From Pelotomaculum_C sp050950345 (GTDB lineage Bacteria; Bacillota; Desulfotomaculia; Desulfotomaculales; Pelotomaculaceae), in NCBI GenBank assembly GCA_050950345.1, contig JBMNHK010000008.1, forward strand, positions 62,001 to 126,000: 64,000 nucleotides of DNA. The letters run 5' to 3'. Both the position numbers and the translations under genes were made by a program. This document shows positions 49,539 through 59,102 of the stretch, in pieces. Numbering within the stretch: position 1 is the stretch's first letter; the number at the start of each line of letters is the position of its first letter. Below the pieces are notes generated by a model. That model was given only the letters and a program-made list of their open reading frames with translations. It did no database searches and was not told where the DNA came from.

Positions 49539-50453
49539 TTATTGCAAACTCACAATGCGGGGCTTAAAATCCAGCTTATGTAACAGGTCCAGGTATTCCC
49601 CAGGCGCAATTTCCGCCCAGGGCTTGTCCAGCATCGCTACCAGGGCTGCCTCCATCACATTAGTGCCGAAGGACCTGCCGCCGTACTCCGGCGTAGTAGT
49701 AATCAAGGTGCCGGCACCCTTGGCTTTCAGAAACTCTACATCGCTTTTAGTTGTGGTGTTGGTGAGGATAATCTGCCCTTGCAGCCCGTCCGGTATGTAG
49801 CGCCGAATCAGGTGGAAATCACCTGCAATGACCTGGTTATTCAGAAAGTATTGAGCATACTTTTTAACCTTAACCTCATCCTGGGTATCCTGTTTTTTCC
49901 CTGTGGGGTATATCTTATGAAAGGACATTTGGGTAATTATAGGCAAGAGTATAGTGGCCAGTACCTTCAGCGTCCTCATCGTATGTATAGGCAAGGGGAT
50001 GCCTATAGCAAAAATAAGGTCACCGAAGGTCGTATTGCAGCCCATCTCGGCCATCGCCTCAGCCATGCCGAAGCGGTCCACCGAGCTGGCCAGCAGCACC
50101 CTGGTCCCTTTCTGCAACAGGCCGTGCTCCCGGGCCAGAATACGCACGGCTTCTCTCTCCAGGGTGTTTTTTAAGCCGCTGCCGTCCACCACGGGGGTTG
50201 TCTTGACGGCCTCCATCAGGCGCAAGCCGTCCTTAATGGCATAGCGTTTTTCTTTCACCACCAGGTATACATCTATACCGCCCAATCCAATAGCATCCAC
50301 CTTGCCATCCAGTTCCCGGAGCAGCTCTATGGCACGGTCAAAATCACCGTCCGTACCCACACGTGAAATCTCAAACTGCTCTCCCAGCAGTTCGGTCACG
50401 ATTTTATGGTCCCGTTTGGACGATCCCAGGCTAACACTGACCACATGCTTCAA
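49539..50453 (-). CDS. Conserved protein, quinate/shikimate dehydrogenase-like annotation uncertain
   Basis: A 304-residue soluble protein beginning with TTG at 50453, seven bases after GGAGG. It contains VSVSLGSSKRDHKIVTELLG, IGLGGIDVYLVVKEKRYAIKDG and TPVVDGSGLKNTLEREAVR. Relatives in Clostridia are commonly labelled quinate 5-dehydrogenase, but I see no clear Rossmann dinucleotide motif, so I would not assign that reaction. One hydrophobic stretch in the middle (TLKVLATILLPIITQM) could be buried or membrane-associated. It is its own unit. Confidence 0.7.
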   Translation of the reverse strand: MKHVVSVSLGSSKRDHKIVTELLGEQFEISRVGTDGDFDRAIELLRELDGKVDAIGLGGIDVYLVVKEKRYAIKDGLRLMEAVKTTPVVDGSGLKNTLEREAVRILAREHGLLQKGTRVLLASSVDRFGMAEAMAEMGCNTTFGDLIFAIGIPLPIHTMRTLKVLATILLPIITQMSFHKIYPTGKKQDTQDEVKVKKYAQYFLNNQVIAGDFHLIRRYIPDGLQGQIILTNTTTKSDVEFLKAKGAGTLITTTPEYGGRSFGTNVMEAALVAMLDKPWAEIAPGEYLDLLHKLDFKPRIVSLQ

Positions 50454-50591
50454 GATAAGACCTCCTAATCGCTTGCTGTGGCTCGGTTTATCTTATAACT
50501 TTACCATTGTATCCAATAGAAGCCAATATTTCAAGCTGTCAGTATGCTAACTCACTGGCAACCTTTAATAAGTAAAAACAACTTAAATCTA

Positions 50592-52016
50592 TCAAGGAGC
50601 CTGGTGCAGACCCTGAAATTCAGCGGCCTGAAGCTGGCGGGTTTTTTTATCTATATCTTCCGGCGCTTCAATATCAGAGCCGTTGGCAGCGCCGTACTCC
50701 TTAAATTTACGCGCGGTGACCAGCACCCTGCGCTCCAATGATCCTGCCGCGCTGTTATAGGCATCGACAGCTTGATCCAGGCCCTTTCTCAAGCTTACGA
50801 AATGCCGCGCCAGGGTACGCACCCGATCATACAGCTCCTTGCCCAGGCTGCTGATGATCTGAGCATTTTCAGCAATAAGCTCCTGACGCCATCCATAGGC
50901 CACAGCTTTCAGCAGTGCGATCAGGGTGGTAGGTGTGGCCAGGATCACCTGTCTTTCCACACCATACTCGATGAGGGAAGGCTCCTGCTCCAGCGCCGCA
51001 CTGAAAAAAGATTCACCCGGCAAAAACAGCACCGCAAACTCAGGGGAAGGTGAGAATTGCTCCCAATAGTTTTTGCTGGCCAGTTGACTCATGTGCACCT
51101 TGATCTGCCTGGCATGTTCTTTGAGCCTGGCAGCCCTGGCAGCCTCCTCCTGGCACTCAATGGCTTCTAAATAGGCCTGCAATGGAGCTTTGGAATCAAC
51201 CACCACGTTTTTACCGTTGGGGAGCTTGATGATCATATCCGGTCGCAAGCGGCCGGACTCCGTGGCAGAGGACTGCTGCTGCACAAAATCACAGTATTCC
51301 AGCATCCCGGCCAGCTCAACCACGCGCTTTAGTTGTATTTCACCCCAACGGCCGCGCACCTGTGGCGTTCGCAGGGCTTTGACCAGGTTTGCTGTTTCGG
51401 CCTGAAGCTGTACCTGGGTGCCGCTCATGGATCTTACCTGTTCAAGGAGAGTTGCGTAAGCATCGATCCGGGTCTTTTCCAGCTCCTGAATGTGGCTGTT
51501 CACCTTGACCAATGAATCCTGCAGAGGTTTAACCAAATCGTCAACTGCCTGCTGTCTGGCTGAGAGATCGCTTTTAGCGTAATCCTGAAATTTTTCCAGT
51601 GTTGACCTGGCCAATTCCAAAAATGACTGGTTGTTTTCTCTTAGAGCATCACTGGAGAGCGCCTTAAAAGCATCGGCTAATTTCTGACGGGCATCATCTA
51701 AAATAGCCAGCTTCTCTAAAGAAGCCTTGCGCTCTTCAACCAACTGTGTAGTTAGCCGGGCAACCTCTCTGGTTTCATTTAGATATGCATCACTCTGCCG
51801 TTTGATCTCAGCCCTATGCTTTTCAATTTCTTCTTTTAATTGACTGATTTGCAATTCCCGCTCTTTGATGCGTTCCAACAAAACACTTTGTTGCGCCGCC
51901 AGTTCAGCCTGCGCCTGTTCATAAACATTCCTGTTCCTGGCACGGAATACAAGCCAGGTTATGATACTGCCGATTATTATACCAGCTAGTAAAAAAAACC
52001 CTTCCGTTTTTCTCAC
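50592..52016 (-). CDS. rmuC: RmuC family DNA recombination protein
   Basis: A 474-residue protein with one N-terminal membrane segment, a long coiled coil (about residues 30-200), and the RmuC domain: RSMSGTQVQLQAETANLVKAL, RGRWGEIQLKRVVELAGML, PDMIIKLPNGKNVVVDSKAP, VQVHMSQLASKNYWEQF-like block and LATPTTLIALLKAVAYGWRQE. RmuC proteins limit inversions at short inverted repeats and have a restriction-endonuclease-like core. The start is GTG at 52016. It is divergent from the acyl-CoA ligase gene. Confidence 0.94.
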   Translation of the reverse strand: MRKTEGFFLLAGIIIGSIITWLVFRARNRNVYEQAQAELAAQQSVLLERIKERELQISQLKEEIEKHRAEIKRQSDAYLNETREVARLTTQLVEERKASLEKLAILDDARQKLADAFKALSSDALRENNQSFLELARSTLEKFQDYAKSDLSARQQAVDDLVKPLQDSLVKVNSHIQELEKTRIDAYATLLEQVRSMSGTQVQLQAETANLVKALRTPQVRGRWGEIQLKRVVELAGMLEYCDFVQQQSSATESGRLRPDMIIKLPNGKNVVVDSKAPLQAYLEAIECQEEAARAARLKEHARQIKVHMSQLASKNYWEQFSPSPEFAVLFLPGESFFSAALEQEPSLIEYGVERQVILATPTTLIALLKAVAYGWRQELIAENAQIISSLGKELYDRVRTLARHFVSLRKGLDQAVDAYNSAAGSLERRVLVTARKFKEYGAANGSDIEAPEDIDKKTRQLQAAEFQGLHQAP

Positions 52017-52235
52017 CCCCGTTATAATTATTTTTACCCTGCCTTATTTTACTACCTCCGGCAGATGTTGCGCTATATAAAGCAAGGTGTAAAAACCAGT
52101 CATAGTACACACTCTATAATTTTAAAGCATACAAACTTATTATTGCACATTTTAAGGGATTGTAAGATAATAAGGTAATGTATTTTCAACCAGATAACTG
52201 CATGAAAGTTATTGGTTCCTTATGGAGGGCAGACG

Positions 52236-53885
52236 ATGTCGCATTTAAACAAAATCACTATTGCGCAGCTTTTTGACGATATAGTCGCTCAATATCCTGA
52301 CCACGAAGCGCTTGTTTATCCTGCTGCCGGTCTCAGGTATTCATATAAAGAATTACAAGCTGCCTGCAACCAATTTGCCAAAGGGCTGATGAAGCTGGGC
52401 GTTAAAAAAGGTGACCATCTGGCGGTTTGGGCCACCAATGTGCCGGAATGGGTTATTACCCAATTTGCCTGCGCCAAGCTGGGGGCAGTATTGATTGCCC
52501 TCAATTACAGCTTTGAGGTGTTGGAGCTGGAATATCAGTTGCAGCAATCAGATGCTGTGACTCTGGTTATGATGGAAGGAACAACAGACTCTAATTTTCG
52601 CAGCATGATCTATGAATTAGCTCCTGAATTGAATGAATGCAAGGCCGGAGAGCTGGCCGCCAACAGGTTTCCTTTGTTGAGAAATGTGATCATGATTGGC
52701 GGCAAAAAACATCCCGGCATGTTCACCTGGGGCGATGTGCTCAAAGCCGGGGAGAGTATTTCTGATCAAGCACTGGCTGAAAGAAGCGCTACCATTGATC
52801 CGGACGACCCTGTGGTCATGGTATTTACATCCGGCACCACCAGCCGGCCCAAGCGGGTTATGCTGACCCACTATAATATCATCGCCAACGCTATGGCTCA
52901 GGCAGATTGCATGAACCTGACTCCACAGGATCGCATGTGTATAGCAATGCCTTTCTTCCATTGTATGGGGGCTATTTCCAGCAACCTTTGCTGCGTCTCT
53001 GTAGGAGCCACCATGGTGCCGGTGGAAACCTTTGATCCGGATATTGTACTGCGGACTGTGGAAAAAGAGCGCTGCACCGCTTTGCATGGTGTGCCGAGTA
53101 TGTTCATTATGGAACTTGAACAACTGGAAAAAGAGAACTACGACATCTCTTCCCTGCGGACAGGCATCATTGCGGGCGATATGTGCTCCCCGGATTTGAT
53201 TAAGAAAATAGTAGACGTTATGCATATGAGGGACATCATTACCTCCTATGGCCAGTCCGAAGCCTCACCCTGCATCACCAGCACCAGGTTTGATGATCCC
53301 TTAGAAATAAGGGCCTCCACAGTAGGGAAAGCGCTGCCGGGGGTGGAAGTGAAAATAATCGACACCAAGACCGGTGAAACGCTCCCGCCCGGTTCCCAGG
53401 GCGAAATTTGCGCCCGGGGATATAATATCACTAAAGGCTACTACAAAATGCCGGAAGCTACCGCTAATAAAATCGACAGCGAGGGCTGGGTGCATACCAG
53501 GGATCTCGGAACTATGGATGAAGACGGTTATTGTAAGATTACATGCCGGATAAAAGAATTGATTATTTATCGCGGTGAGCATATCTATCCTATTGAGGTA
53601 GAGAACTTCCTGCGCACACACCCCTTAATTAAAGATGCACAGGTCGTAGGCGTGCCCAGTGAAAAATACGGCCAGGAAGTAATGGCCTTCATCAGGGTTA
53701 ATGAAGAACATACCCTAACAGCTGAAGAAGTCCGAAATTTCTGCAAAGGCAAGATTGCCAGCTGGAAAATACCAAGGCACATAATTTTTGTCAATGAATA
53801 TCCCACCACAACCAGCGGTAAAGTTCAAAAGAGTAAGTTGCGGGAAATGGCAAAAAAAATGCTGGATCGTCAGGGGAGTCACTAA
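52236..53885 (+). CDS. Acyl-CoA ligase, AMP-binding (ANL) family
   Basis: The 549-residue adenylate-forming enzyme has the P-loop motif VFTSGTTSRPKRVMLTH, the aromatic motif SYGQSEASP, the hinge region GWVHTRDLGTMDEDGY with RIKELIIYRGEHIYPIEVE, and the catalytic lysine in TTSGKVQKSKLRE. It activates a carboxylic acid to the acyl-AMP and then the CoA thioester; medium- or long-chain fatty acids are the likely substrates but aromatic acids cannot be excluded. ATG 52236 follows TATGGAGGG. It is monocistronic, ending at a hairpin shared with the convergent tRNA-Arg. Confidence 0.94.
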   Translation: MSHLNKITIAQLFDDIVAQYPDHEALVYPAAGLRYSYKELQAACNQFAKGLMKLGVKKGDHLAVWATNVPEWVITQFACAKLGAVLIALNYSFEVLELEYQLQQSDAVTLVMMEGTTDSNFRSMIYELAPELNECKAGELAANRFPLLRNVIMIGGKKHPGMFTWGDVLKAGESISDQALAERSATIDPDDPVVMVFTSGTTSRPKRVMLTHYNIIANAMAQADCMNLTPQDRMCIAMPFFHCMGAISSNLCCVSVGATMVPVETFDPDIVLRTVEKERCTALHGVPSMFIMELEQLEKENYDISSLRTGIIAGDMCSPDLIKKIVDVMHMRDIITSYGQSEASPCITSTRFDDPLEIRASTVGKALPGVEVKIIDTKTGETLPPGSQGEICARGYNITKGYYKMPEATANKIDSEGWVHTRDLGTMDEDGYCKITCRIKELIIYRGEHIYPIEVENFLRTHPLIKDAQVVGVPSEKYGQEVMAFIRVNEEHTLTAEEVRNFCKGKIASWKIPRHIIFVNEYPTTTSGKVQKSKLREMAKKMLDRQGSH

Positions 53886-53918
53886 TCAGGAGGTAATAAG
53901 TTCCCCCTTGAACACTAA

Positions 53919-53941
53919 AGCAGGGTCACGAAGACCCTGCT
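53919..53941. terminator. Hairpin between the ligase gene and convergent tRNA-Arg
   Basis: AGCAGGGTC/GACCCTGCT with a five-base loop, a perfect nine-base stem. It probably serves both directions, although the T-runs on each side are short. Confidence 0.65.
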
Positions 53942-53961
53942 TACCTGATGTTTTTGTTAGC

Positions 53962-54036
<75 letters not shown>

Positions 54037-54317
54037 ATTAAGCTTTTTTTAAGTCACTAATATATTATATCTGATTTTTATTATATTGCAAGATTTTATC
54101 CTTAGAGCCCCAAACTTGCAATAGCCTGTTCTAAAACTCCCTGAGTGGCGCAAAGCACTTTCTTCATCTAGAGATAAGGGCAGGGCCGGCGTTCGTTTAT
54201 TATCCCGGTTTACGGAGGGTTTATTCCTTTACAGCTGTGGGGAGTTGGTGTAAAGTTATTGTAGGAGTTTCTGAGGCGAAAAGATAAGATATCACCGTCC
54301 TTGCGAGGCTAGCTGTC
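54037..54317. other. Gap with no recognised gene
   Basis: About 280 bases with no supported reading frame or known RNA. It presumably holds the promoter of the tRNA-Arg gene near its left end. Confidence 0.4.
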
Positions 54318-54346
54318 TTGACAAAACACAGTCAGGCCTGTAATCT
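54318..54346 (+). promoter_or_regulatory. Promoter of the small membrane protein gene
   Basis: TTGACA (54318-54323), 17 bases, TAATCT (54341-54346), with the coding start 34 bases downstream. Confidence 0.7.
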
Positions 54347-54379
54347 TATATTGTCATGTAAATACATCAGGGGGTAATA

Positions 54380-54634
54380 ATGGATAAAGCCGAAAAGGAT
54401 GCTATTATCAAATGGTTTACAGTAATTGCCGGGACCATAGCCCTGGGCATATTTGTATTTACGTCAGAACTGATTCCGGAGGATTATCGGTATTGGTTTT
54501 TAATTGCGGATTTTGGTTTATTTTTCTTCGCCAATTTCCAGATCGTCAGCATAAGCACTGCCGCCCGTGAGAGAAAAGATAAAGAAGGTGAAAATAGAGC
54601 TGCCAGAAGACAAGCGGAACGCATGAAGAAATAA
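54380..54634 (+). CDS. Small membrane protein of unknown function
   Basis: An 84-residue protein with two hydrophobic segments (about residues 12-28 and 38-55) and a strongly charged C-terminus (AARERKDKEGENRAARRQ). ATG 54380 follows CAGGGGGT, a sigma-A-like promoter lies upstream and a terminator downstream, so it looks like a real single-gene unit. No family is recognised. Confidence 0.75.
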   Translation: MDKAEKDAIIKWFTVIAGTIALGIFVFTSELIPEDYRYWFLIADFGLFFFANFQIVSISTAARERKDKEGENRAARRQAERMKK

Positions 54635-54726
54635 ATTCAGAAAAACAATAAAACCGATAAAAGAAGCGTTCACAAAGGGATTGAAGAAAGAAATCTTAGC
54701 GAACAGCTTCATGCAAAGGCAAAGTT

Positions 54727-54779
54727 AAAAGACCAATCACATCTAAGCTCAGTGACCTGGTGTGGCTGGTCTTTTTTTT
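54727..54779 (+). terminator. Terminator after the small membrane protein gene
   Basis: AAAAGACCA (54727-54735) and TGGTCTTTT (54767-54775), with further pairing inside, run into a tract of eight T. Right after it the 17-mer TTTTTTTGAGGCGTTTA occurs twice in tandem (about 54773-54807). Confidence 0.75.
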
Positions 54780-54846
54780 GAGGCGTTTATTTTTTTGAGG
54801 CGTTTATATATTGTTTTTTAAAGCCTTCTGTCATATGCATCCAAAT

Positions 54847-57800
54847 CTACACCAAGCCAAAATACTTCTCAAAGAATTGGCGCATTTTTTCAATAATTCC
54901 TTGCTTTTTCACCGCCCTGCCTCCGCCAAAGCGGGATACAGGCGGCATGATTTTATCAATGGCTGTACCGGTTGTTTTCAGCATTCCGTCCCGGAAAGCG
55001 TTATCAATGAATTTACGGGTTTCTTCAGGCTTTAGTTTTTCTTCTTCTATAATTGCTGCAATATCCTCTTCCTTACGCTCATGGAGGAATTTGCGCCAAT
55101 CCTCATCTACTTTGGTCGATACATTGACTTGCTCAATAAACCGCTCGATAAGCTCTTTCTTACTGCGAAGTTCAATACTCGAATTAATAGCTTTATCAAT
55201 AGTTGTAAGAATGGTTTTATCCTTACAGTTGGATTCTTGGTATTTAGCTACAAGCATAAGGATGTAGTCAATGTTTACCTCTATCTGTTTGACTAGTTCA
55301 ATCTCGAAAACTATGTCATCATTGATAGTTTCTTTGTCAGCATCAGCACCTTTTCTATACTCCTGATACAGGTCAATATAGATGCTCTGATAGTCCTGAA
55401 AATCCCTTTCAGATAAAATCTCCTTTCCTTCAAAGTCATCGAAGGAAGTAAGAATATTCTTAAGCCGGAGTATTGCTCCATATAGCCGGATAAAGTCTTT
55501 TTCCGCTTCTTCTCCGAGAATGGGTTGACCAAGGGGATACTGGGTTGTAAGAGTGGCCATCAATTCTTTGTAGCCCGGCTTGTACTCACCTTGATCATCA
55601 TAGCCGTGATAGTATTCTTCGAATGTTCTTAGCAGTACAATACCGCCTGCATCCTTATTGCCGAATAGTGCAATAGCCCTGTCTGTTTCTTCTTTCAAAT
55701 CCCGGAAACAAACGATATTGCCATAGGTCTTGACGCTGTTTAGAATACGGTTTGTTCTTGAAAAGGCCTGAATCAGTCCATGCTGCCTCAGATTTTTGTC
55801 TACCCATAGCGTATTCAGGGTTGTGGCATCAAAGCCTGTCAGGAACATATTAACAACAATCAATATATCAATCTCCCGGTTCTTTACGCGAAGAGAGAGA
55901 TCTTTGTAGTAATTCTGGAACCTGTCAGAGGAAGTATCAAAATTTGTGTTAAATATTGCGTTATAATCCCGGATAGCTGATTCAAGAAAATCCCTGGAGC
56001 TTTGGTCAAGGTTATCCATACTAAAGTCCTCTTCAGGCAGCAGGCCGTCCGGCTCTTCCTCATTGGCACTATAACTGAAAATGGTTGCGATGGTAAGGTT
56101 ACGGTTCTTTTCCGCTATCTGCTTTTTGAACTCGTTATAGTATTTGATGGCCATGGGGATGGATGCAGCGGCAAAGATGGAGTTAAACCCGGCAACACGC
56201 CTTGTTTCACGTTTTTCGATCATTTTATTAGGATTGTGCTTATCTGCCTCTTCCCATTTAGCAGAGAATGTATAATAACTGTTACGCTTTGTCTTCTGGT
56301 CGAAATGTTCAAGAACGTAAGAAACTATTTCACTGATGCGCTGTGGATCTGCCAGGGCTTTTTCCCGGTCTATGGCGTAGACTTTTTTATCATCAATGTA
56401 ATCAGGCATCTTAATGGTATTGATAAAATCTATTCTAAAAGGCAGCACATTTCCATCATTGATAGCATCCACAATAGTATAAGTATGCAACTTTTCTCCA
56501 AAAGCCTGCTCGGTCGTACGGAGCAGCGGGCTGCCGCCTGAAGCGGCATTGGCAGCAAAAATCGGTGTTCCCGTAAAACCGAAGATATGATAATTCTTAA
56601 AACTCTTAGTAATGGCCCGGTGCATCTCGCCAAACTGGGAACGGTGACACTCATCAAAAATCAGTACCACATGTTTTTTATTAATATCATGTTTTTTATT
56701 TTTGCGGATAAATCTATCCAGCTTCTGAATCGTGGTGACAATGATTTTGTATTCATGAGGATTTCCTTTTTCGTCCCTGTCTTCCAATTGCCTCTGTAGA
56801 ACCTTTGTCGACGTATTGCCATTAGCAGCCCCCTTTTCAAAGCGGTCATATTCCTTCATCGTCTGATAGTCCAGATCTTTACGGTCAACGACGAACAGTA
56901 CCTTATCTATGTAAGGCAACGCAGAAGCCAATTGGGCGGTCTTAAAACTGGTCAATGTCTTACCGGAGCCTGTCGTATGCCAGATATATCCTCCGGCGGC
57001 GGTTGTACCCATCTTCTTGTAGTTGGTTGACACTACAATACGTGATAAGATGCGTTCCGCGGCAGCAATTTGATAAGGGCGCATGACAAGGAGCAGGTCT
57101 TCGGAGGTGAAAACGCAGTACTTGGTTAGTATATTTAAGAGGGTATGCTTAGCAAAAAACGTCCTGATAAAGTCCACAAGATCAGGAATGATCTTGTTAT
57201 TAGCATCGGCCCAAAAACTTGTGAACTCAAAGCTGTTGCTTGTTTTTTTGCTTCTCCGGCGTTCAGCCCTGCTTTGCTCTTTGATATGGGCATTCCTTGT
57301 GGTGTTGCTATAATACTTTGTATGGGTGCCGTTGGAGATGACGAAAATCTGCACATACTCAAATAAACCAGAAGCCGCCCAAAAGCTATCCCGCTGGTAG
57401 CGGTTAATCTGATTGAAGGCTTCTCGAATAGCAACCCCCCGCCGCTTCAGCTCCACATGGACAAGAGGCAGCCCGTTAACAAGAATGGTCACGTCATAGC
57501 GAGTTTCATGCTTGCCGCCTGGTTCCTCCTGCCTGCCGGCAGGCACGGCATACTGGTTAATAACCTGCAGGCGGTTGTTATGGATATTCTTCTTGTCCAG
57601 GAGGTAGATGTTCTTGGTTGTTCCATCTTCACGTTTTAGAATCTGGATGTGGTCATCCTGAATTTTTCTGGTCTTTTCTACAATTCCCTCGTTGGCATTG
57701 GCAATGCACTCTGTGAAAAACCTCTCCCACTCACCATCTGTAAAGGTAAAATCATTGAGCAGTTCCAGTTGCTTCCGGAGATTTGCTGTCAAAGCAGCTT

Positions 57801-57969
57801 CATTATGGATGGCCAGATATGCATACCCTTGCGCAGTCAATTGACTGATAAACTCCCGCTCAAGCTCTGCCTCGCTCTGATACTTTTCAGAGTGGACATG
57901 GTATGCAGCTGCATATTCGGCAACTACCGTTGCTTCGTCGGTACTGGCAACGATGTTGTACGTAGTCAT
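54847..57969 (-). CDS. hsdR: Type I restriction endonuclease, HsdR subunit
   Basis: A complete 1,040-residue HsdR. The N-terminal nuclease domain has YDVTILVNGLPLVHVELKRRG, the PD-(D/E)XK core. The motor follows with Walker A IWHTTGSGKTLTSFK, the DEAD-box variant LIFDECHRSQFGE, FGFTGTPIF and the helicase motif VI region QAFSRTNRILNSVKTYGNI. A long helical C-terminus binds HsdM. HsdR with HsdM2S translocates and cuts unmodified DNA. Its ATG overlaps the hsdS stop as ATGA. As the neighbouring HsdM is truncated, the complex may not assemble. Confidence 0.95.
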   Translation of the reverse strand: MTTYNIVASTDEATVVAEYAAAYHVHSEKYQSEAELEREFISQLTAQGYAYLAIHNEAALTANLRKQLELLNDFTFTDGEWERFFTECIANANEGIVEKTRKIQDDHIQILKREDGTTKNIYLLDKKNIHNNRLQVINQYAVPAGRQEEPGGKHETRYDVTILVNGLPLVHVELKRRGVAIREAFNQINRYQRDSFWAASGLFEYVQIFVISNGTHTKYYSNTTRNAHIKEQSRAERRRSKKTSNSFEFTSFWADANNKIIPDLVDFIRTFFAKHTLLNILTKYCVFTSEDLLLVMRPYQIAAAERILSRIVVSTNYKKMGTTAAGGYIWHTTGSGKTLTSFKTAQLASALPYIDKVLFVVDRKDLDYQTMKEYDRFEKGAANGNTSTKVLQRQLEDRDEKGNPHEYKIIVTTIQKLDRFIRKNKKHDINKKHVVLIFDECHRSQFGEMHRAITKSFKNYHIFGFTGTPIFAANAASGGSPLLRTTEQAFGEKLHTYTIVDAINDGNVLPFRIDFINTIKMPDYIDDKKVYAIDREKALADPQRISEIVSYVLEHFDQKTKRNSYYTFSAKWEEADKHNPNKMIEKRETRRVAGFNSIFAAASIPMAIKYYNEFKKQIAEKNRNLTIATIFSYSANEEEPDGLLPEEDFSMDNLDQSSRDFLESAIRDYNAIFNTNFDTSSDRFQNYYKDLSLRVKNREIDILIVVNMFLTGFDATTLNTLWVDKNLRQHGLIQAFSRTNRILNSVKTYGNIVCFRDLKEETDRAIALFGNKDAGGIVLLRTFEEYYHGYDDQGEYKPGYKELMATLTTQYPLGQPILGEEAEKDFIRLYGAILRLKNILTSFDDFEGKEILSERDFQDYQSIYIDLYQEYRKGADADKETINDDIVFEIELVKQIEVNIDYILMLVAKYQESNCKDKTILTTIDKAINSSIELRSKKELIERFIEQVNVSTKVDEDWRKFLHERKEEDIAAIIEEEKLKPEETRKFIDNAFRDGMLKTTGTAIDKIMPPVSRFGGGRAVKKQGIIEKMRQFFEKYFGLV

Positions 57970-59102
57970 GCCGACACCTCCTTGAAGGTTAGAAGCTTGT
58001 CCCTGTAATATTCATATTGCTTTTGCCGCGCTTCGATTTCGGCAGGAATGCCACTAGTCAGGTCGTTACATAGGGCGTCAAAGTGGTCGAGGATGGCGAC
58101 AATGCGCTCTTGTTCTTTGAGGGGTGGAACGGGGATTATTAACTCTTCGATAACGGAACGAGCCAATCGTGGTACACTTGCTCTTCTAACCCTTGATAAA
58201 AGGTAGTCTTTTTGACATAATAATGCATAATATAGAAATCTGCTTTGCAAAATGTCTGAGCAGGTTAAGCAGAAGCAATCATCTGCCGCCCAAAAATCGA
58301 CTTTACTATAACCTATTTCTCCTGCTGCACCTGCACCAATTACGAAAACTGTGTTTTTAGGATAATTATTTTTTTCGTAGTAACCCAAAGGAGTCACGCT
58401 ATTCTGGAAAACAGGATATGTTCCAATCTCTGAGAGTTGTCTCTTTACTACACGCACCCCCCTCGTTATTGTTGTAATATGCCCTAACTTAACCCTTGGC
58501 ACCTCATCACCAAACGTCAACAGCAAATCCCTATAATACTCATACTGCTTTCTTCTAGCTGTAAGCTCTGCTGTAAGCTCTGCTGTAAGCTCTGCTGTAA
58601 GCTCTGTGAAATTGTCCAGAATACGGACAATTTCACGCTGCACAGGCAGAGGGGGGAGGGGGATAACGAATTCTTCTGTATCTCGAAGAGAAATCTGCGG
58701 CAGCGAACCCATACCTGATGCAGCATTTCTAAAATGTGAAATGTTGCTTTTAAGTACATAATATAAATATTTCACAGCTATTGTGTTATCGGCTGTATAT
58801 GCCCACATTTCATTCTTAAATGTAAATGGTTTATCATAATAGACAGCATCGATTACACCTCTGGATTGTACCAACACTGCTGGAACTCTTGTAATATTTG
58901 CGTTTGGAATATCCTTTTCCATTGCATTAATTGCAGTTTTTCCACCTGCAAAGATCCTGATTTCACCATTAGGATTATCAATTTCTTTCATTTTTTCTGC
59001 AGTAATAGGTGTACCTTTGAGCCTTTTATAGACTTGCTTTATCTTTTTGTGTTCCACTCCATCTGGACATAAGTCATTAATCAGTTTTTGTAATCTGCTC
59101 AT
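57966..59102 (-). CDS. hsdS: Type I restriction system specificity subunit, HsdS
   Basis: The 378-residue protein has two target recognition domains, each followed by a conserved helix: RKQYEYYRDLLLTFGDEVP at about residues 190-205 and RQKQYEYYRDKLLTFKEVS at the end. Between the domains, the helix carries the tetrapeptide TAEL repeated (FTELTAELTAELTAELTA in outline), encoded by four perfect 12-bp units at 58558-58605. In EcoR124 the number of such TAEL repeats sets the spacing of the two half-sites. Its ATG overlaps the hsdM stop as ATGA. It appears intact. Confidence 0.94.
   Translation of the reverse strand: MSRLQKLINDLCPDGVEHKKIKQVYKRLKGTPITAEKMKEIDNPNGEIRIFAGGKTAINAMEKDIPNANITRVPAVLVQSRGVIDAVYYDKPFTFKNEMWAYTADNTIAVKYLYYVLKSNISHFRNAASGMGSLPQISLRDTEEFVIPLPPLPVQREIVRILDNFTELTAELTAELTAELTARRKQYEYYRDLLLTFGDEVPRVKLGHITTITRGVRVVKRQLSEIGTYPVFQNSVTPLGYYEKNNYPKNTVFVIGAGAAGEIGYSKVDFWAADDCFCLTCSDILQSRFLYYALLCQKDYLLSRVRRASVPRLARSVIEELIIPVPPLKEQERIVAILDHFDALCNDLTSGIPAEIEARQKQYEYYRDKLLTFKEVSA
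58558..58605. repeat. Four tandem 12-bp repeats in the hsdS hinge
   Basis: GCTGTAAGCTCT occurs four times without change. On the coding strand each unit encodes the TAEL-type tetrapeptide and keeps the frame when copies are gained or lost. Confidence 0.95.

Noticed and set aside
58558..58605. CRISPR-like tandem repeat
   Set aside because: The units abut without spacers and lie in frame in hsdS. No CRISPR array was seen anywhere in the window.
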